A DNA stretch of 33,351 nucleotides, from the NCBI GenBank assembly GCA_033064195.1, contig JARBJD010000563.1:1-33351 (forward strand), given 5' to 3'. Each line of letters starts with the position of its first letter. The first letter of the stretch is position 1. Both the position numbers and the translations under genes were made by a program. A model generated the notes under the pieces. It was not told where the DNA came from. It saw only the letters and a list, made by a program, of their open reading frames with translations, and did not search any database. Positions 1 to 10,497 of this stretch are shown in pieces. The stretch comes from Blattamonas nauphoetae (Eukaryota; Preaxostyla; Oxymonadida).

Positions 1-680
1 GGTTGAAGTACCTGTGTATGTTCCAATGAGTTCGCAATTCTTCTTTTCAATACATTTTCAACAAATGATTGAGTGTAATGTTTTCGCTGACAATTATGAG
101 CTCGATATCCTTTCATCCATTTCGAGGGAATCACTTTCCATTCGATTCCTTCGTACCGGTATGTTACAAGTGAATCAGCATACTTGTATTCAGAAATGAG
201 TTCACAATTTTCATATTTTCAATGATTCGAGAAACTTTTTCGTGCAACAATTAGATGCTGAAAGATATCTCTGGCGATTCAGATGTGGTCTGTATCCTTT
301 GACGAAATTATTGACATACGCTCGATAAATGTCATCTGGTTTTTCTTCGTGCACGTATTCGAAAGTACTCGCCGTGAGATATGTTGTTTCTTGTCGATTG
401 AGAGTTGGTGGTGATTTCAGAATCAATTTTCTTTCTCCAAAATTTCCAGTAGTTGAGTTGGTGTCAATGGCTGCTCATTTTATCCTAATTAAAAATTGAA
501 TAAAAAGAAATCGACTTTGTTTTCTGAAAGCACTCAAAATTTGCTTCAAAAAGACGCTTCAAAGAGGTCTAAATATTTGACATATTTTTGGAATTTAGGT
601 CAATATTGACATCGTCAAAATACATAAAAGACTTTTAGTTCAAGATTCAAAGTGGGTCAATCGGAATTGAGATTTGACTT
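1..680. other. No supported gene
   Basis: Only short open frames on both strands, the longest about 70 codons, with no family signature. A minus-strand frame at 211-426 is faintly protein-like but starts without ATG and matches nothing I recognise. The 450-680 stretch is AT-rich and looks non-coding. Confidence 0.4.
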
Positions 681-2123
681 CTATTTATCGATCGAGACCA
701 ACGTGGTTCTCCAGTCTTCTCTATAACTACTCCTGATCGTCTTCAGATCAATCCATTCAGGTTCTGAGTCTATCTCGTCAAAGACGAGGTCAAGCGGTAA
801 AGGGACTTGGTACGTCGAGGGAGGAGCTGAGAATGGAACAGTCGGTGTGGTAGGAATCTCGTCCATCCCTGGTCAGAGAGAAAGCGAATAGCATCAGTGA
901 TGAAGTTGAATTGCAGAAGAATCGTAAAAGAGACAGTCAATGACAACATCACCAATCTCTTTCCATCGAGTCGGTGAGTCTGCAAGGTTCTGTAAAATTG
1001 TCTGCATCGTCCGGACAACGATTGGAAACACATTGTAAATGACACAGGATCGCTCCGAACTGATTTTCATGAGATACAATGGCAACAAGATTTTTGAATT
1101 TCTGAGATTTCCTGAAGAATTGCACTTCGGAATCTGATTGAGTCGGAAAGGCTGCGTAGTGAGCAGAGTACCATGAGACTGGCCGGATCTCATCGAGCCA
1201 TCTCGTTGGTGAGAATGTTGGTGGCGATGAACCGATTTGTTTTGATAGAGTTTGTGGAAACTCACGTGCGATATAGTGAAGTGTTTCCAACAGGTTTCTT
1301 AGGTGTGGAGAGTATTGTTTTACGTCAGTCCAAGCAAGATCTAGAGATGGTTGTGGCATCGGCCAACAAGAGGGACGATGCCAGGTTGTCAGTTGGTCGG
1401 AGCGTTTCTGGTTGAGGAGTACGCCTTTGAGATACAAATACGAGTCCATTCTGAAGGGCAAGCGCATTGTCTGCCACGAAGGCAACAATCCCGTGTTTGA
1501 GAGGATTGCTGCGCTGTCCGAGGCAAAACTGGCATAGAACACGGAATTGAGGTTGTAGTCAACGTTGGATGTATGAATGAGGTGGTTCAAAAGTTGTTTG
1601 TGGTGCAACAAAATTGCGAGTAGAAAGTGAAGATGTCCAACCTTACCTCCGTCAATCACGATGCTTCCACTTAGTCCACGTCTTGCAGCCAGAGCATCTT
1701 GAATTGCTTGTCGCCCCAACTTTGCCATTCGACCTGGAATTCTGCGTCGATTGAGAATCTTTTGACAACTGCTAACTTCCTTTGACTGGACCGTTTTCAC
1801 CTGGATGAGTTCATTCACCACATCTCTGAACTCATTGGAGCCAACTGCGTTGTATGATACCGTGTCGTACAGAAAAGGAATAATGTTTGTTCAAACTTGG
1901 TGAACTTATCATCCACAGTTATTTGTTGTTGTTTTCTAGCTTCTTGACTGTAAACTGATGTGATGAGGATCAAAAGCGGTTTTCGAGCAATATAATGACA
2001 TCCACGCCCACAGTCATCAACGTGTCGGCACAGATACAGAATACGATCCTTCTGGAATGGGGCTTTCGTTTGACTATATCTTGCTCTCAGCCATCGCTGA
2101 AGGAAAATGATTTTGTTTCTCAA
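681..2123 (-). pseudogene. Decayed hAT-like DNA transposase
   Basis: A minus-strand transposase relic read in pieces across three frames. The 5' piece (2123 to about 1815) passes into a 290-codon frame (1821-949). Near the junction the reading 'AVGSNEFRDVVNELIQ' is continuous only after a frame change. Next comes 'SIVIDGGKVGHLHFLLAIL', resembling the first-aspartate strand (D-G-x-x-x-x-x-x-F-L) of hAT-like transposases. A further frame change gives 'VAFVADNALALQNGL', like the second catalytic D-N segment. 'SPTRWLDEI' resembles the TRW(L) block that hAT enzymes carry further on. The last part, down to about 681, is in yet another frame. At least three frame changes and internal stops show it is dead. 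I found no terminal repeats or target duplications. Family assignment comes from motif memory and is moderate; any other RNase H-fold transposase of metamonads is possible. Confidence 0.5.
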
Positions 2124-3372
2124 TCACTTCCTGGTATTCAAAGACGGTGTTCCCATCCAACTCTAGAAAGATCACAGGTGTGAGGTAAAAAGGCAAACTA
2201 ATCCATGGTCCATTCGATGTTCCGTTCATTTAATGAAGGTTGGACTTGCAGTAAATCCGTTATCAATGAGTAAAGTTGACAAAGGTCGAACGACAACCCA
2301 TTAACTACTTAATTTTTCTCGGAACTAGAAATGTCTGACAATAAGAGAACAACGTCTTTCATGAAGTGGTATTATTTCAATCATTGCATTTCACATTGAA
2401 AATCATTGATACTCAGGACATTGATTCTAAAATTCGATTTTTGGGAATCCACTTCGGAGAAATGGTAACTCTCGATTCTGGGTTCCAAAATTTCTCCGGT
2501 CAGTGACGGTCAGTACTTTTCGATGAAAACTGACCGGTCAGTGCCGGTCAGACAAGCCTACTCCTCATCCTCTCACCGCGCCCAAACGCCTTCACCTCTC
2601 GCAACACGCAGTATTCGCACACTCAAATTAGAAATAGCGTTTCTTCCACCATCAAACATGAACTCCCACCAGATTCGACTGAAGTTCCATTTCCGCTCTA
2701 CAACGGTGTGCATTGGATTTAAGTTCAGTTTTATTTTAACGATTATCCCAATATTCATCATTTTTCAGAAATGCTCTTCCGAATGACGAGAGTTGAGTCA
2801 AACTGAACAGAAACCTACGCTCGTTGACAGATCGCAACAAGATGCAATTCCACGTTAAGAACATAAACAATCCATGATTTCATCGGGTATCATCCCTTTT
2901 CTTCATTATTTCAGACCTTACGATGTTATCTCGCCGTTATTGTTCCATGGTTTCCAACTCTCTTCCCATCGAAGCCGAAATTGTGCATTCTTCGATAAAT
3001 TTCTGGAATCATTCTGTCGAACACCGACGCACTGCTGAATACCAAGATTTGGAGTGTTGAACATTGCGAAACGGAAGGAATGTCTCTGAGGAAAGGACAG
3101 GATCAGATATTTCGACCCTTCAGCCGTTTGTCCTTCCAGCTCTAATTTCTGTTTTGATCAGATGTTTTCTGAGATGTCTCAGACTGAATAAGCTCAACCC
3201 TCAATACACATGTCGGAACTTCAAGTCAAAATCAAAGCGACTGTCTCACTCTTCCACCTCGAAATGAAGACAACACATGACGAGATAAGTGATGAAGAGA
3301 CCAATTTACATTTGTTTGATCTCATATTTTCAATCGATTCGAAACTACGAAGTCGTCGTGACATCTCACTTT
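2124..3372. other. Intergenic region, no supported gene
   Basis: Short open frames only, none protein-like enough to call. It contains the compact repeat cluster at 2496-2551. A few pyrimidine-rich tracts ending in CAG could be stray intron ends, but no flanking exons were convincing. Confidence 0.4.
2496..2551. repeat. Cluster of CGGTCAGT direct and inverted repeats
   Basis: Within 56 bp the motif CGGTCAGT occurs repeatedly: CGGTCAGTG then CGGTCAGTA near 2497-2515, an inverted ACTGACCG at 2529-2536, and again CGGTCAGTG and CCGGTCAG up to 2551. The inner copies can pair as an 8-bp stem around a 14-nt loop. This may be a protein-binding array, a transposon terminus remnant or a small hairpin; no gene is adjacent. 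Confidence 0.55.
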
Positions 3373-3950
3373 TCAAATAACAATCTTTTCTCTGTATAGC
3401 TCCATTTCAACAATGATTTGATTTATCTCTGTTTTTCTGCCGAAATTGATGCTGAAAACCAAATTGAACAATTCCAATGATTGTTCTTGACAGAGATCGG
3501 ATCCGTCCCCAACTGAACATTTCACCTCCAAACTGACCAACAAGGCTGGTTTGGTTGTTGGCGTCAAAATATCCTCACAGAACTCTGCTGTGAAGAGAAT
3601 AAAACATAGGTCAGAATTCTTTCTTACATACGTGCTTGCAGTTTTACATTGTCGACTGTAACCGATCAATGCAAGGATGGGAATGGCGTGTCCGCAAGTC
3701 GACTCAGATATCAATTCTAATCATCATAATGGTAGATACCCTCAGAAGTCTGGTGATGTGTCACAAAGAGATTGATTAGTCCAGGACTCTGATCCAACCA
3801 AACTTTGTTTATCAACCATCCTTGTCCAGATTTCTGTCCCTCGATCTCCATTTTCTCGATCAGATAATCATTGAAGCACTCATAGAAGCAGTCCAGCAGA
3901 TTTCGCACCATACTCTCCTCAGTCGTATTAATTGGGGAATCATCCTTCAT
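3373..3950 (-). CDS. Hypothetical protein with two introns
   Basis: A three-exon minus-strand gene. The first exon starts at the ATG at 3950 and reads from 'MKDDSPINTTEESMVRNLL' to 'THHQTSE'. An 84-nt intron (3739-3656, donor GTATCT, acceptor TTACAG) follows, then the short exon 'VDNVKLQA', then a 44-nt intron (3631-3588, donor GTATGT, acceptor TTCACAG). The last exon runs from 'PEFCEDILTPTTKPALLV' to a stop at 3373. Both joins keep frame and avoid stops present in the unspliced readings, the main support for the model. The product is about 150 residues, helix-rich at the N terminus and without signal peptide or membrane segment. It resembles the helical-repeat proteins elsewhere in the window but is too short to assign. 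It could be the 3' part of a longer gene. Its start lies close to the beginning of the plus-strand gene at 4033, so the two may be divergently transcribed. Confidence 0.55.
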
Positions 3951-4032
3951 CAGAGATTTTCAAGACAGCACTGGTTTATATTCATGTTTTCACTTTTGAA
4001 TCGTCATTTTCAACCTTTTTGTCATGTTTCAG

Positions 4033-7000
4033 ATCTCTTCACTCTCACTTTCTCTCAATATTTTCCCTCAAGACTTTGCCGCATCTCAATATCCGTTTAT
4101 TGAATGGTGAACGAGCGTCTCTTTTCCAGTCATCCATTATCTCTTCACCCCAGCGTGTGATGGAAGCGATATTGTCCATTCTGCTCTTTCTGAGGAGATT
4201 GAAACAGAATCTCTCGCATCGTGTCTCGGGCGGTTAGTACGCAGTGATGGACGTGTTTCTTGGACTGTGTGTTTTTCCTCATTTTATTTCTTCCTGCAGC
4301 TATTGATGGAATGGTTTGTTGAAGCGGTGATCGGAGCAGAGATCCTCCGAAATGAACACCCTCTGCACCGCCTCTGACAAATGAGAACATCCGAATTGAC
4401 ATCTTGTCCACAGTTTTGCTCTGTATTCACTTTTTCTTTTCATTCATCTCAACAGCATTTCCTCCTCGCCGCAGCAACCGTCAAAGCTGGTTCTCTTTCT
4501 TCCGACATCTCCATGCTCTGTCAGTTCTTTCTGCACACACATCGAACTCTCGAACAACAACACCGATTGATCCTCCCTCTTGATCCAAAACATGAGGATA
4601 TTGTCTTTGCCCGCATCATGGTTGCCCTCGTCGAACATTTCGTGGCTTCTGGAGATCTCATTCTCCCAAACTCGTCTCAACCGATCATTCACCATATTTC
4701 TCAGAGTGGTTTCGTAACATTCGCTTCATGGACAATCTTCTTTCAAACCCTTTTCTCCTCCACAATCTCGCCTCGTCGTTCACACGCTTTGTTCTTCATC
4801 CCAACAATCGGAACATTTTCGTTCCTGCCGCCCACTCATTCCTGTGTGGAGATGCCGTTGAATCTTCAGAACAGTTGTTGGATGCTGTGAAGAAGGCGAA
4901 AGAAACTCACTCGATGGAGACAGTTCGAAATGCGTTTTACGATTGGACAGAATGGGTGACGATGATGAAAACAATCGAGAAAGATGCCGCACAGAGGGTG
5001 TGTTCTCTTTTCTGTTCATCATTCCTTCAGAGTGATCTTTCCTTCCTCCAATCTCGCTGTCTTCGTTCCACTCTCTCTCTCCAAACGAAGCATCAACTCC
5101 GAGCCAACCCAACTCCAATCGAAGAAAACCGATTCGCAGATTCTTGTCATTTTACGACCACAACTGACGCTCTACTCTCTCCTCAACCATCGCCACCCAA
5201 ACTGACCTCCAATCCCAACAATCACCATCCACTGCTCAACATCTCTCTTCGGAGCAATTTTGTTCCATCCAAACCCTGTCGTTCGTCATTCCCGACAGGT
5301 CCTCTTAGCAACTCATTATCTCCTAACTCGACCACCTCCCGATTCTTTCTCGTGGAACACCCGTCCATCAATTGAATCGGAGTCAGAACTCGACGCTGAT
5401 TTCCAACTGGATTCTCTGTCAGTCGATCTCCACGAGAAGTTTCACACCTCGTTGTTCGACGAAACAGATGACACGAAGCTGGTAGCAGCACTCCGTCGGT
5501 GTCATGCTGTTGTCGAAGCGACGAAATCCACGAAATGCATATCTGACGTCCACACTTTCCGGAGTCTCCTCTTGGCTGGTCTCCACTCACCCCACACCAT
5601 TGTCCAGTTTGAATGTTTCGATCTCTTCTTTGAACTCGAAGACTACATTCCGACAGTCAATGATCCCCGCGATGTCCGATTTGCTTGTCTCCGAATGGCG
5701 TTCCAGGAAGGAACTTTTTGGGAGAAGATGACACTGCTGTGGCTGTGGGAGAGATGGTTGAATTTCGGAGCCAAGAATGGGGATCGAAAGGACATGAACG
5801 AGTCAGACTTCGATTTCAGTGGTTTACTGGCGACTGATCTGAGTGATGTCCAACTCTTCGTCCGAGCTTGTCAGTTTGTCGGGACAGTTTTCTTGACTCA
5901 AGCAATGTCGATGTCCTTTCGATGGAAAATGGACTTCCTTCATCAGTTTGAGAAGAGAAATCGCATGTTGTCACGCATCGCCAGCGATCCGAGGATGTTT
6001 TCCAAACAGTACACATCACATCATTGTTTAACTCCACACGCAACCATGCTCGGCTCGTTTCTGTCTGTCTATCGAAGCTGTGATTTCCTCCCGCTCTGAC
6101 GGAAGTCATCACGTCTGATTCGGACACATATCCTCAACATTTGATAACAATTGTGAATCCTGCATTCTTCCTCAACCACACCACCATCGCACCCAAACAC
6201 CGACACTCCTTCCCGATGGATCTGATGTTCGAACGGTATCTACGATCAGATCCTGTTGTATTCCTCAAAGTATGGTCTGATGTGTCTGAATGCACCTCGA
6301 GAAAGTTCCTCTTCACACCCTATGTTGGTCTGCACTCCCTCCCTTCTTGCTGTCCCAAACTCAATCTCGATCAGGAAGCAGCGCTTCGCAATCTCGTTGC
6401 CATGCTCTTCATCCAACACTCAAATCAGGAATCCACTCAATCGGAGATTAACGCACTCTTCTGTCATTTTCTCCTCCTCGCCTCATCGACACTCTGATCT
6501 CCTCGCCACACCTCAGCGCAGCACCAACCACCATTCGAGTCTATCTTCTCGAAATCTTCAACAGCTTTGGTGTTTATCTCTCCCTTCGGTGCCTGCTTCT
6601 CTCTCGTCAAAGTGTTCAGGATGCTATATCCATCCAATATGAATGAAAACCCGGACGAACCGCAGATTTTGTGCCAAGTTGGGGATGTTGTTGTGTCTCT
6701 TCACTGGTTCAACATTCCTTCTCACTTCGACTCTCCACCTCTGCCATCTTCCTTCTCTGGCTGGTGCTCAGCGAGGCGTCCTCCAAACTCTCTCCTCCCG
6801 CTCTGGCATCCCTCTCTCATCTCTCCATACAACCTCCAACCAGACTGGAACAGGATCAGAGTAGTGTTGAAGAAAGACTCTCTCCCAGTGAAGGAATCTA
6901 CATTCTGACTCAGTGTGTGCGATATTTGGAATCTGACCGTTTGGCCTCGCTGTTGTCACTCTTTCTCAGATTTCCTTTCATCCCCAATCGGACGCGCTCT

Positions 7001-7772
7001 CCTTGAATGCATCACTGCAACTCTCTTGTTGTTTTCTCCTTCCTTTCTTCTTTTCTCAGATCTCCACATCCAGCAGTCATGTCCGCTGCCTTCGAGTTCT
7101 TCCATCGATTCGTCAGTGTCTCGTCTGATGCTGTTCGGATGGACTTGGTGAGGAAGAGTTTGTTGGACAGTGTGGTGTTTGCTGTGTCGTGCTCGTCGTT
7201 CTTGGATGACTACGAGAAAGGTGTTGCTGTGATTGGGATTCTCCTCGACACAATCCGACGAGATCACCACCAACTGAGAACGAGGACGTTTGACTTTCGT
7301 TATGGTCTGGATGGCAATTCGAGAAGTTCGTCCCATCTCAGACACTTCGAGACAAACTAAGGATGGCATTGATACCCGTCATCAGCACGTCCAGAATTAC
7401 TCTTCGGTCGTGCCTTCCCATCTCCAAACAGATTCTGCTCCTCAATGGCAGTTGTATGGCAATCGGCTCTGTTGTGCTCGGAGTTCGTCAAGACATACCA
7501 TCCCAGCATCGTCGGCTGAGCGAATCGGGATGATTGAAGAAGCGGGATGAACACACTGCCAAATGGAATTCTGACGATATCGGAAGAAGGCGGAAGCGGA
7601 GGAGAGGGCTCGGAAGCTGGAGATGTCTGCGCTGTTGGAGAGCACTGGTCTTCTCCATCGCCTTCGACGGGGAGTCATGGTGAGGTGGCTGGTTCGGCGG
7701 GAGGAGAGGAACAGAGAGGGGAAGGGAGTCGGGAAGAGACCGAAGAGACATCAGCTTGATTGGAGTGAGTGA
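4033..7772 (+). CDS. Armadillo/HEAT-like protein with micro-introns (possibly decaying)
   Basis: A long helical-repeat gene, probably a solenoid scaffold with no catalytic motif. In-frame joins support introns 4003-4032, 4095-4129, 4267-4299, 4423-4455, 5000-5030, 6939-6969 and 7028-7059 (30, 35, 33, 33, 31, 31 and 32 nt). The last two give 'VRYLESD-H-FLSSPIGRALLE' and 'CITATLL-SPHPAVMSAAFEF', typical armadillo-like helices. A 279-codon block (5260-6099) is the best conserved stretch. The C terminus is basic and coiled: 'RYRKKAEAEERARKLEMSAL' then 'VVRRLVRR'-like Arg-rich sequence, ending at TGA 7770-7772. Oddities: in-frame TGA at 4375 and 5203, and frame changes near 4.70, 6.1, 6.48, 7.3 and 7.55 kb that I could not explain by introns. 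Either further introns were missed, the assembly has indels, or the gene is decaying. The true start was not found; it may lie upstream of 4003. Confidence 0.6.
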
Positions 7773-8037
7773 GTATGTGTTTTTGTGTGTGTTTGAGGGT
7801 GAGAATGAGGGAAGGGCGATGGTGTTGATTGTCGGTCAATCGTTTTCTTTCTCATTTCGACAGTTTTAATTCTTGGTGATTGTGACACAATTCTTCTCTG
7901 TATCACTCTGTACACATTCTCACGCTTTCAATCTACTCTTTCCATTGTCCTCACTGCGAATCGAAACTATTCATCATGTTGAATAACACAGAGATGGTTT
8001 TTAGCGAAATGGGACGTTTTTTTTAACAAGTCACAAC
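7773..8037. other. Intergenic, upstream of the transposase
   Basis: No gene seen. It contains GT-rich simple sequence just after the preceding stop (7772-7805) and a run of eight or more T before the transposase start. I looked here for an inverted copy of the 246-bp arm or its CACCAATTGGTG palindrome, which a transposase-owned terminal repeat would require, and found none. Confidence 0.45.
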
Positions 8038-10080
8038 ATGGGTGTGATCAGAATGACTTCCGAAAAACCCGTTCCAATGAAAACAATGCAGTGGAGAGCT
8101 CGCCAGGTCGTTAACCGTATAACTGAACTCGATTCAAAACACCCAGAGTCTCTCCTTATGTTTGTTGTTCAACATTCGAAACTTGGAAAGCTTGTGGAGG
8201 ACAGAATACGCAAGAATCATCACGGTATGCCTTTTCACCTCTAATCCTCATCAAATATCCCTTCAGAGAGATTCGATCTTATTATGACTCAGTTGGCGAA
8301 AGCGTACGCTTCAATGAACAAACACAGCAAAGTTCTACTGCTTACAGCCTTAGTCCATGTTCTATCATTCAAAGACTTTACACAGTACCGATTTGGGATC
8401 GATCGGAATACACTCCGTCAGCCATATCGGAACAAACAAGCAGGAGCATACCCGTCAGATCGTCCTTCATCAAACCTTCACAGACTCAACTCAATCACAT
8501 TGGAGACGAAGCTGCTAGTTTGGGATTTTTTGCACCGCAATTCTACTGAATCATGTACTAGTCAGAGAAAGAGACCAAGAGAAGATTTTGTTTTAGATCA
8601 AGTGACCCACCAGGAATCGAGGGTTGATCAGCCCGCCATATCACGATCACAGAATAGCCATTTCCAATGGAAATGGACAACGAGAATACTCAACGACTCC
8701 AAAACAAACTTATTCAGACGTTTCAAAGATGATCATCCGGCAACAAATCTGTCAAAATCATCATTCGAGAAGTTTTGCAAGCATATGAGCCGTCCAAAGC
8801 GAAGGACCGATTGTTGTAACAGATGTGCAAGATTAGACGAGGGTACGAAGCAGATTCAAGCGTTGAGAGGACAAGGAAAAGAGCCTGATCAGACATTACT
8901 CGAAGAGATGAGAATTCTGACACTCCACAAAGACCATGCTCGTAGAACGAGAGATGCATTCCATCACCAAATGAGTGTGCTTGATCCTCAAGAAGGGATA
9001 CTTGTGTTCGACTTCAAAGAAAATTGGAGATTATGTATCACCGATCAACAAAATTCGAAAGATTACTATCACAAGCAGCAAATTACACACTTGGGATTCA
9101 CGCTGATCACCACACAAATCAATTCCACACCCACATATCGCTATTTTCATTTCCTCTCGAAATTCCTTAATCACGACGGTCCTTTCGTGATTCATTGTTT
9201 TCGTGATCTCCTTCTTTTCTCTGAACTTAGACAACTCACTAAACTCCGTCTCTGGTCTGACACGGGCCCACACTTTCGATGTGGAACCTTCATCAATTTT
9301 GTTCTTCGTGGAATCAGAGCATACCTTCCATCATGTGTGGCATCAATGTCTTTTTTCAGTGAAGTACATGGCAAAAACGTTTGTGACGGTTCTTTTGGGA
9401 GATTAGCCGGTTGCCTCAGATGGAATCCGATCAACCAAAAAATTCGAACTGTCACGGATTTAATCCAGCATTTTCGTAATCAGATAACACTTAACCATCT
9501 ATCAAACACTCATTCATTCCACGAAACGACATTACACAGTGAGGAAACATTTGATCACTACACAATTCCTCGGATCAAAGATTATCTCCATTTTTGCGAA
9601 TACAACGGAATCTGCTACGCTGCTCCTTTTCTCTCAATTCCATTCAACAAATGGCAGCCCATAACTCTGATCCATTCGAAGAAGGCAGCTCCTCGCATAT
9701 TAAAATTATTTCCCGAACAGAAGCCAGTAGACGAACTACCTGTCAAGAAAGAGACGATTAATCGGATTGATTGGCGAGAGAACATGCTTCGTGGAGGCTC
9801 TCTGATGGGACTCTATCTTGATAATCGTCACACATCAGAAGAAAAGTCGAAGAATTGTATGACCACAAGGAATCCACCCATTCAATTACCGAAAGTTAGA
9901 TTGACTGATGATTCAGACTATTTCGAACGACTTAAACCAACATGTTCAATCACAAAACGTCTCCCTTCTCAAAGAGTCTTATTGAAGCTCCAAAAGGAAA
10001 ATCCACCAAAGACAGGGTCTGATAGTGGTGTCACCAATCGGTGTCTTGTCACCAATTGGTGCTTTTCTCATATTTCATAG
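8038..10080 (+). CDS. DDE-type transposase (HGK/CDG family), two exons
   Basis: Exon 1 is 8038-8224 and exon 2 is 8267-10080, joined by a 42-nt intron. Splicing joins 'RIRKNHH' to 'ERFDLIMTQLAKAY' in frame and gives about 666 residues without a break. Spliced positions: a CNRCARLDEG zinc-type cysteine pair near residue 245 followed by H...HARR; 'LVFDFKENW' near 308 with the likely first Asp; 'RLWSDTGPHFR' near 390 with the second Asp; then 'FFSEVHGKNVCDGSFGRL' near 420. This is the HGK..CDG block of a large eukaryotic family of transposase-derived proteins of the pattern D-x-x-EN / SDG..xQFK / FF.S.HGKg.cDg. The third acidic residue is probably the Glu of SEVHGK, which is inference. The last 19 or so codons (from 10022) lie in a 246-bp inverted repeat, so the present C terminus is probably not original. 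Expression is unknown. Confidence 0.8.
8225..8266 (+). other. 42-nt spliceosomal intron in the transposase
   Basis: Donor GTATGC, a CTAAT branch-like element in the middle and acceptor CCCTTCAG. Exon 1 ends one base into a codon and exon 2 supplies the other two (GAG, Glu). Unspliced, the frame of exon 1 stops within the intron. Confidence 0.8.
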
Positions 10081-10267
10081 AAGAGATAATGACTATGAAC
10101 TGTGTGAAGTGATAGAGTTACAGAAAGCCTCCATCCTGAGAAAACATGAAATACTGTTTGAGTGTGCAATTCATGGGTTAGATCATATCTCGTTCTGGAA
10201 AAGAGGATAAATTAGAGATAATTCACATCACATTTTGTTTCCTTCAACTTCTTTAACAATCATAAGA
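10022..10267 (+). repeat. Left arm of the long inverted repeat
   Basis: 246 bp, reverse complement of 13926-14172 with a single one-base indel. The outer end starts ATAGTGGTGTCACC. Two palindrome-like boxes lie close to the edge, CACCAATCGGTG (10032-10043) and the perfect CACCAATTGGTG (10050-10061). The inner end is ...AACAATCATAAGA. The first 59 bp are read as the end of the transposase frame. Confidence 0.9.
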
Positions 10268-10497
10268 GGACTATGAATCCTATTCTCATCGATTCTTTGT
10301 CTTATCTCATTTTTTGTCAGATAAAGGGAAGACTTATTCACCAGTTTCTATATGGTGAAATTTAAGCACGCCTCTCTGTACTTTTACGTCGAACATTTTT
10401 CATTAATCCTTCAACGACCTGATCAAACATCGTTCTCGTATTCAACGTTCTGTTCACCTGGATAACTCAGAATCTATACCAAGCTCAAAAACATTCA

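Noticed and set aside
2523-2786. 87-codon plus-strand open frame
   Set aside because: It overlaps the CGGTCAGT repeat cluster, has no conserved character and is opposed by an equal antisense frame; probably chance.
4375-5205. TGA read as a sense codon
   Set aside because: TGA clearly ends other genes here (7770-7772, 27945-27947), and only two in-frame cases exist in one problematic gene. Missed introns or decay are simpler.
8038-10267. The 246-bp arm as the transposase's own terminal repeat with a partner upstream
   Set aside because: No inverted or direct copy of the arm or its palindromic boxes is visible between 7773 and 8038. I keep it as an alternative only.
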